Made by a program: the position numbers and the translations under genes
Notes under the pieces: model-generated
What the model saw: only the letters and a program-made list of their open reading frames with translations
Databases searched by the model: none
Told to the model about the DNA's origin: nothing
In this document: piece after piece, positions 7,008 through 11,314 of the stretch
Layout of the letters: every line of letters starts with the position of its first letter
How positions within the stretch are numbered: position 1 is the first letter of the stretch
Origin: Clostridia bacterium
Lineage (GTDB): Bacteria > Bacillota > Clostridia > Christensenellales > CAG-917
DNA length: 11,314 bases
NCBI GenBank assembly: GCA_017507205.1
Contig: JAFWBH010000040.1
Location: 1-11,314, forward strand
Reading direction: 5' to 3'

Positions 7008-8308
7008 CAAAAGAAATGATTATGCTTATAGTCCTCACAGTAGTTGTTGTGCTAGGATTGGGGGTTATAGTTTTTCTTCTTTTGAAAAACAAGAAAAATG
7101 AGGGCATCACATCGGGTGGAGATGCAGAAAAGCTTGCTGAGGATGTAAAGAAGGAGATGGCAACCACCATCAAAATTGAAAACAGTATGCTGACAGGAGC
7201 AGTCAATGCTCAAACCAGCGCCACAAAGGATATGACCACTCGCATTGAAGCGTTCATGCAGGATGTTTCAAGAAAAATTGATGAAATCAAGGCAGAAAAC
7301 ACTCAAAATCTCATTGCAATCAAGGAAGATAATCAACGTCAGCTTGAAGCAGTGCGCAAGGATAATGAGGTTCAGCTTGAAAAGATGAGAGAGGTCGTTG
7401 ATGAAAAGCTTTCAGCCAATCTTGAACAAAGATTCAATCAATCCTTCAAGCTGGTTGGAGATAGACTGCAAGAAATCAACGCAACCTTCAACGCACTCCA
7501 AGGGCTTCAAGGAGATGTCAGTGATTTGAACAAGCTCTTCAAAAACGTAAAGACGAGAGGCACTTGGGGAGAGGTGTCGCTGGACTGCCTGCTTTCACAA
7601 ATTCTCACAGAGGATCAATACGCAAAGCAGGTGAGAATTCGCAAGGCAGAAAATACAATGGTCGACTTTGTCATCAAGCTCCCTGGCAAGGGCGATGGCA
7701 CAGTGCTTCTTCCTATTGACGCCAAGTTCCCTGTTGAAGACTATGAAAGACTTATTATGGCATCAGAGGGTGGTGACGTTGTGGCAATTGAGGCATGCTC
7801 AAAGGCTCTCATTGAGGCAGTTGTAAAGCAAGCACGCACCATCAGAGATAAATATATTGAGCCACCAAAGACAACAGATTTTGCAGTGATGTATCTTCCA
7901 ATGGAAGGACTGTATGCAGAGGTTGTCAGAAAGTCCGAAACTATATCCAAGCTTCAAAACGAATGCAGAGTTGTTGTTGCAGGTCCAACAACACTTTCAG
8001 CACTCCTCAACAGCTTGCGTATGGGATTTAGATCAGTTGCCATTGAAAAGAAATCAAAGGAAGTGTCAAAGCTCCTCATCCAATTCCAAAAGGAATTTGG
8101 CATTTTCAGCAACTATCTTACAAGGCTCAAAACCAATATGGACACAGTCCAAAAGACCATTGAAAGTGCTCAAACAAAGAGCAATAAAATTGGCGAACAA
8201 TTGAAAAAAGTGACCAAAATAGATATGGATGATGAGGTTGATTTGATTGGAGAAATTGAGGACTCTGACGCCACCGATATCACCACACTATTTACGGAGG
8301 AAGAATGA
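7004..8308 (+). CDS. rmuC: DNA recombination protein RmuC family
   Basis: Protein of 434 aa. Residues about 5-27 form one membrane helix at the N-terminus, residues about 45-185 a long charged coiled coil (for example ALEAVRKDNEVQLEK-like heptads), and the rest the RmuC domain. Domain marks are GTWGEVSLDCLL (186-197), VDFVIKLPG (220-228) and LPIDAKFPVEDYERL (236-250); D239 and K241 fit the D-x-K part of the PD-(D/E)XK nuclease fold assigned to the family. In E. coli, RmuC limits recombination between inverted repeats; the biochemical activity is less settled. Start ATG 7004 overlaps the cca stop (ATGA) and has AAGGAG at 6992-6997; the frame extends upstream but inside cca. The C-terminal tail is acidic. 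It overlaps php by ATGA. Confidence 0.93.
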   Translation: MTKEMIMLIVLTVVVVLGLGVIVFLLLKNKKNEGITSGGDAEKLAEDVKKEMATTIKIENSMLTGAVNAQTSATKDMTTRIEAFMQDVSRKIDEIKAENTQNLIAIKEDNQRQLEAVRKDNEVQLEKMREVVDEKLSANLEQRFNQSFKLVGDRLQEINATFNALQGLQGDVSDLNKLFKNVKTRGTWGEVSLDCLLSQILTEDQYAKQVRIRKAENTMVDFVIKLPGKGDGTVLLPIDAKFPVEDYERLIMASEGGDVVAIEACSKALIEAVVKQARTIRDKYIEPPKTTDFAVMYLPMEGLYAEVVRKSETISKLQNECRVVVAGPTTLSALLNSLRMGFRSVAIEKKSKEVSKLLIQFQKEFGIFSNYLTRLKTNMDTVQKTIESAQTKSNKIGEQLKKVTKIDMDDEVDLIGEIEDSDATDITTLFTEEE

Positions 8309-9099
8309 AAATAGATCTGCATTTACACACAACAGCCAGCGATGGAAGCATGACTCCAACGCAGGTTGTAGACTGGGCAAAGCGCACAGGCCTTGACCTT
8401 ATTGCCATCACCGACCACGACTCTGTCAGTGGCATTGATGAGGCAATTGCAAGAGGCAAGGAAGTGGGGGTAAGAGTCCTTGTCGGAATTGAGATTTCAA
8501 GCTTTTCAAATTGCGAAATCCACATTTTAGGCTACAATTTTAACTATAAAAACCCTGCTTTTGTTGAAGATCTTGCCAAAATTCAAGGCATGAGAAAGGT
8601 GCGTAATGGGGCAATTTTACGCCGTCTAAAAGAGCTGGGCTTGCCCCTGTCCTTTACAGAGGAAATGGACGGAGTCGGCAGACTTAATATGGCAAAGGAA
8701 ATGGTTGAAAGGGGATATGTCAAGGACATCAATGAGGCCTTTGAAAAGTATCTTGGACCAAAGGGAATAGCATATCAAGAGATTAAGCGCACAACACCAA
8801 TGGACGCCGTGAAGCTCATCAAAAAGTATGGTGGAATTGCATCTCTTGCTCACCCCAAAAAATATCTCCTTGACAAAAAGCTTGACCTGCTTGTTGGTGG
8901 TCTTAAAGCCCATGGCCTTGATGGCATTGAGGTGGAATATCCAAGATACAATGATCACGACAAGGCAGAGTTTACAAAGATTGCAAGAAAGTATAATTTG
9001 GTGACCACAGGTGGCAGTGATTTCCACGGAGATGAGGACAAGGACTTCCAGGTGACACCGGACAAAAATCTCTTGCGTGTGTTGAAGATACGGTATTGA
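8305..9099 (+). CDS. PHP-domain metal-dependent phosphoesterase (TrpH/YciV-like)
   Basis: Protein of 264 aa built almost wholly from one PHP domain. Metal-binding residues are visible: H6 and H8 (DLHLHT), D13, H38 (TDHD), E63 (GIEIS), H73 (EIHILGYN), H183 (SLAHP) and D239/H241 (GGSDFHGD). Together they supply the usual trinuclear metal site. E. coli TrpH/YciV of this type hydrolyses 3',5'-nucleoside bisphosphates and trims short RNA 5' ends, so the protein may recycle pAp-like nucleotides or process RNA; the exact substrate cannot be read from sequence. Start ATG 8305 overlaps the rmuC stop (ATGA), with GGAGG at 8296-8300. It is the last gene of the tilS-hpt-cca-rmuC-php run and is followed at once by a strong terminator. 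Confidence 0.92.
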   Translation: MKIDLHLHTTASDGSMTPTQVVDWAKRTGLDLIAITDHDSVSGIDEAIARGKEVGVRVLVGIEISSFSNCEIHILGYNFNYKNPAFVEDLAKIQGMRKVRNGAILRRLKELGLPLSFTEEMDGVGRLNMAKEMVERGYVKDINEAFEKYLGPKGIAYQEIKRTTPMDAVKLIKKYGGIASLAHPKKYLLDKKLDLLVGGLKAHGLDGIEVEYPRYNDHDKAEFTKIARKYNLVTTGGSDFHGDEDKDFQVTPDKNLLRVLKIRY

Positions 9100-9112
9100 A
9101 AGGAATTGAAAA

Positions 9113-9130
9113 TATAATATGACGCATACT
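9113..9130 (+). promoter_or_regulatory. Candidate vanW promoter: two overlapping -10 elements
   Basis: A perfect TATAAT occurs at 9113-9118 and CATACT at 9125-9130, the latter exactly 6 nt before ATG 9137. Neither has a good -35 at 16-18 nt; a tandem ATTGAAA repeat (9095-9101, 9105-9111) sits just upstream but at the wrong spacing. CATACT would give a leaderless vanW mRNA, TATAAT a 12-nt leader without a Shine-Dalgarno. The CATA core could instead reflect a mother-cell sporulation sigma factor (sigma-E/K type); no matching -35 was confirmed. Confidence 0.4.
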
Positions 9131-9151
9131 AGCTGTATGCGTTTTATTTTT
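9122..9151 (+). terminator. Intrinsic terminator of the tilS-php cluster, overlapping the vanW start
   Basis: ACGCATAC (9122-9129) and GTATGCGT (9135-9142) form a perfect 8-bp stem around TAGCT, followed by TTTT (9142-9145), an A and TTTTT (9147-9151). It begins 22 nt after the php stop. The probable vanW start codon (9137-9139) lies within the 3' arm, so a transcript that forms this hairpin cannot express vanW. Confidence 0.88.
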
Positions 9152-9967
9152 GAAAAAATAAAAGGACTGTTGGCAACCCTCACCCTTGTCTGCATAGTAT
9201 GTGGTATGTGCAGTGTTTTTGGGGAGGTTGCTATGGGTGAAGTGCCAAGGGTTGAATTGATTGCATCATTTTACACCTATTATGGAGAGAGTGGTGCTGG
9301 CAGAAAGCACAATGTTGGTTTGGCGTCAAGGCTGATTGACGGGACTATCATCGCCCCCGAGGAAGAATTTTCCTTTAATGATGTTGTTGGAAATCGCACA
9401 GAGGAAAGAGGCTTTAAGACGGCGTATATCATTCAAGACGGAGAGTTTGTTGAGGGCGTTGGTGGTGGAGTATGTCAGGTGTCCAGCACCTTATACAACG
9501 CAGTGCTTCTTGCAGACTTGACCGTCACAAGAGTGCAAGCTCACTCCTTGCCAGTAAGCTATGTTGCTCCGTCCTTTGATGCCATGGTGTCAAGTGGCAG
9601 TGATTTCAGATTTGTCAACACCTTGTCTGCTCCCATAACCATAAAAATGAGTGCTGACGGCAAGTATGTTCGATGCGATATCTATGGCGTCAAGGGCAGA
9701 AAGGTGTCAAGACGATCAGAAACCATTGAGGTTTTGCCCTTTGACACAATATATCGAGATGATGAAAATATGCTTCTTGGCGAGGAAAGCGTAGATTCAA
9801 ACGGAATGACAGGGCTACGATCAAGAGGATATCTTGAATACGAGTCAGGGGGAAAAGTGGTGTCAAGGCTTATTCGCACAGATTTTTATGCGCCACAGAA
9901 TAGAATTGTCCTTCGTGGCACAAGAGAGGCCACAGTTGAAACAGATGCAGACAAGAGTGCTCAATAG
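9137..9967 (+). CDS. VanW family protein, exported
   Basis: From ATG 9137 the protein has 276 aa: a signal peptide or membrane anchor (basic RFIFEKIK, then hydrophobic LLATLTLVCIVCGMCSVF), then the VanW domain. Domain marks are EEFSFNDVVGNRTEERGF (FSFN at 78-81), VGGGVCQVSSTLYNA (108-122, with C113) and AHSLPVSYV...DAMVSSGSDFRFVN. VanW occurs in some vancomycin-resistance clusters, but the domain is widespread in Firmicutes surface proteins and its biochemical role is unclear; no vanHAX-type genes are nearby, so resistance should not be inferred. The first in-frame ATG is 9119, but its Shine-Dalgarno-like AAAGGA (9099-9104) is 14 nt away and its message would include the terminator; 9137 also gives a better signal peptide. 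Stop TAG 9965-9967. Confidence 0.88.
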   Translation: MRFIFEKIKGLLATLTLVCIVCGMCSVFGEVAMGEVPRVELIASFYTYYGESGAGRKHNVGLASRLIDGTIIAPEEEFSFNDVVGNRTEERGFKTAYIIQDGEFVEGVGGGVCQVSSTLYNAVLLADLTVTRVQAHSLPVSYVAPSFDAMVSSGSDFRFVNTLSAPITIKMSADGKYVRCDIYGVKGRKVSRRSETIEVLPFDTIYRDDENMLLGEESVDSNGMTGLRSRGYLEYESGGKVVSRLIRTDFYAPQNRIVLRGTREATVETDADKSAQ

Positions 9968-9972
9968 ACAAT

Positions 9973-9998
9973 AATGCGTGCCGTATGGTGCGCATTTT
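9973..9998 (+). terminator. Intrinsic terminator of vanW
   Basis: ATGCGTGCC (9974-9982) pairs with GGTGCGCAT (9987-9995) around GTAT, nine pairs of which two are wobble; A9973-T9996 extends it. The T run is short (9995-9998). It begins 5 nt after the vanW TAG, supporting that TAG acts as a real stop there. Confidence 0.7.
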
Positions 9999-10052
9999 GC
10001 TTGATTTTCAATGTATTAGACAGAAAATCACAAATAAATATTTGTGTCCCTA

Positions 10053-10081
10053 TTGATTTACGGCTTTTCCTGTGATAAAAT
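10053..10081 (+). promoter_or_regulatory. Sigma-A-type promoter of the phosphohexomutase gene (extended -10)
   Basis: TTGATT (10053-10058), a 17-nt spacer and TAAAAT (10076-10081), with extended -10 TG at 10073-10074 (TGATAAAAT). The predicted start is near 10088, leaving about 40 nt of leader with a full Shine-Dalgarno. The same TGnTAAAAT form precedes the yerC gene. Confidence 0.7.
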
Positions 10082-10100
10082 AAACAAGATATAAAGGAAA

Positions 10101-10122
10101 GTGTGTCCCCACACATAAGGAG
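10101..10122 (+). promoter_or_regulatory. Leader hairpin and ribosome-binding site of the phosphohexomutase gene
   Basis: GTGTG (10101-10105) can pair with CACAC (10110-10114) around TCCC, a 5-bp hairpin ending 2 nt before AAGGAG (10117-10122), which is 5 nt from the ATG at 10128. The strong, well spaced site fixes the start. The hairpin is short; it may simply shield the leader, and no switch partner for the Shine-Dalgarno is visible. Confidence 0.45.
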
Positions 10123-10127
10123 ATAAT

Positions 10128-11314
10128 ATGGGATATCTTGAAAATTATGCACAATGGCTTTACTCAGACGAGCTTGACCAACACGATAAGGCACGCCTGT
10201 TGTCCTTGAGTGACAAGGACAAGAAAGAGATGTTTTACGGCCCTCTTGCCTTTGGCACAGCAGGCATGCGTGGCATACTTGATGTTGGCACAAATCGTAT
10301 GAATGTCCACACAGTAAAAAGAGCCACAAAGGGTGTTGCAGACTATGTATGCTCACTTGGCACAGAGGCCAAAAAACGTGGTGTGGTCATCGCATATGAT
10401 ACCCGTAGATTCAGCAGTGATTTTGCTGTGGCAGTGGCAAAGGTTTTGAGTGCAAATGGTGTCTAGGTATGGCTCTTTGAGGACGTCCGTCCTGTGCCAA
10501 TTTGCTCATTTGCAGTCCGTCATCTTGGTGCAATCTGTGGCATTATGATCACTGCATCGCACAACCCCAAGGAATACAATGGCTACAAGGTCTATGGTGA
10601 GGACGGAGCACAGATGTCGCCCGAAGCCACAGATAAAGTGGTCGAATTTATAGGATTAACCCCTTATTTTGGCATTAGTGAGGCAAAGGTGTCAATTGAT
10701 GCCAACAGCATCAAGGGCAAGAATAATGTTGCAGTTGATGATTGCATCACCATCATAGGCAAGGATGTTGATGACAAATATTTTGAGGCAATTGAGTGCC
10801 ATGGCTTGTCCCCCGAGGCAGTGAAGCAATATGCCGACAAGGTTGAGATCGTTTACACTCCCGTCCACGGCAGTGGATATATGCCTGTCACCACAATCCT
10901 TGGCAGAATGGGCATACCTGTCACCGTTGTCCCCGAGCAAGCAATGCCTGACACCGAGTTTGACACAGTCCGTGTGCCAAATCCCGAAGAGGCAGACACT
11001 CTCAAAATGGGCATTGAGCTGGCAGACAGAATTGGCAGTGACATCGTCATAGGCACAGACCCCGATGCAGACCGTATGGGCATTGCTGTCCGTGATTTTG
11101 AGGGCAAGTTTGTTCTCCTCAACGGCAACCAAATTGGCGTTCTTCTTGCAGACTATATTATGAGAAGAAAGCAAGAAACAGGCACTCTCCCTAAAAATGG
11201 CGCACTCATCAAAACCATTGTCACCACCGAGCTTGCAAGAAAGGTGGCAGACAGCTACGGTGTCACTACCTTTGACGTGCTTACAGGCTTTAAGTCCATA
11301 GGTGAAAAGATGAC
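10128..11314 (+). pseudogene. Phosphoglucomutase/phosphomannomutase (alpha-D-phosphohexomutase), interrupted by an in-frame TAG and cut by the window edge
   Basis: The frame from ATG 10128 stops at TAG 10464-10466 (112 aa), yet the same frame continues without another stop to the window end. Both parts are one phosphohexomutase of the PgcA-like type. Counting the TAG as residue 113, motifs are FGTAGMRG (42-49) and GTNRMN before the stop, and after it the phosphoserine loop TASHNP (S144), metal site GTDPDADRMG (D311, D313, D315) and the sugar-loop start TGFKSIGEK (386-394). Such enzymes interconvert hexose 1- and 6-phosphates for cell-wall and glycan precursors. The usual length is near 560-580 aa, so roughly the last third lies beyond the edge. 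The upstream promoter and ribosome-binding site are intact and no other lesion is seen, so a recent nonsense change, an error or read-through are all possible. C-ending codons (GTC, ATC, ACC, CCC) look more frequent than in spoIIE. Confidence 0.85.
10464..10466 (+). other. In-frame amber codon within the phosphohexomutase gene
   Basis: The reading is ...SANGV-TAG-VWLFEDVRPVP..., in the stretch where relatives, as I recall them, read like ANGIKVYLFE. The TAG therefore sits at a position usually held by Lys or another polar residue, and one change (AAG to TAG) would explain it. After the stop, a GTG at 10494 with GAGGA at 10479-10483 could allow weak re-initiation. The resulting piece would keep S144 but lack the FGTAGMRG part of domain 1. 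Confidence 0.9.

Noticed and set aside
9119..9136. vanW start at ATG 9119
   Set aside because: The nearest SD-like AAAGGA is 14 nt away, the codons fall in the terminator stem, and a perfect TATAAT ends directly before it. It is not fully excluded.
8626..9195. Minus-strand open frame of 189 codons
   Set aside because: It lies antisense to the conserved php gene and vanW start, has no recognisable domain or ribosome-binding site, and runs across a terminator.
9137..9967. Vancomycin-resistance locus
   Set aside because: Only a VanW-domain protein is present; there are no vanH/A/X or vanRS-type genes, and the domain is common in ordinary Firmicute surface proteins.
9965..10466. Genome-wide reassignment of TAG as a sense codon
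   Set aside because: vanW ends in TAG with a terminator 5 nt later, so TAG works as a stop at least once here; the other visible genes end in TGA or TAA and cannot support reassignment.

Overview
The window reads like a chromosomal segment of an endospore-forming Firmicute, most likely an uncultured or gut-type Clostridia member. The reasons are a full-length SpoIIE, strong AAGGAG-type ribosome-binding sites, TTGACA/TATAAT-type promoters, a YerC/YecD-type TrpR-like regulator, a DUF3899 membrane protein and moderately AT-rich, AT-biased intergenic DNA. All recognised genes lie on the + strand. I see no RNA genes, insertion sequences, CRISPR arrays or phage genes.

Layout: (1) 1-680, the tail of an oligopeptide ABC transporter ATPase (OppF type) and a small DUF3899 membrane protein, closed by a terminator. 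(2) 856-1170, a TrpR-like regulator with its own extended -10 promoter and terminator. (3) 1279-3558, spoIIE, the membrane-anchored PP2C phosphatase that activates sigma-F in the forespore. (4) 3790-9099, a compact cluster tilS-hpt-cca-rmuC-php. tilS/hpt modify tRNA(Ile) and salvage purines, cca finishes tRNA 3' ends, rmuC is a recombination-linked nuclease-fold protein, and php is a PHP phosphoesterase. hpt/cca overlap by 8 nt and the cca/rmuC and rmuC/php pairs by 4 nt (ATGA), so they are probably translationally coupled. (5) 9137-9967, an exported VanW-family protein. (6) 10128 to the window edge, a phosphoglucomutase/phosphomannomutase-family gene interrupted by one in-frame amber codon. 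The order spoIIE...tilS-hpt matches the Bacillus arrangement spoIIE-yabS-yabT-tilS-hprT-ftsH, but with yabS/yabT and ftsH absent here.

Two signals deserve attention. First, three genes with no Shine-Dalgarno sequence (spoIIE, tilS, vanW) each have a -10-like hexamer exactly 6 nt upstream of the ATG. This predicts leaderless mRNAs, and for vanW the start lies inside the terminator hairpin of the preceding operon. The tilS and vanW starts also share a 14-mer at 13 of 14 positions. Second, the phosphohexomutase gene has intact family motifs on both sides of a single TAG in the same frame. This could be a nonsense mutation, a sequence error or read-through. I did not find a multi-gene system that I would call previously undescribed; most of the window is housekeeping and sporulation genes.
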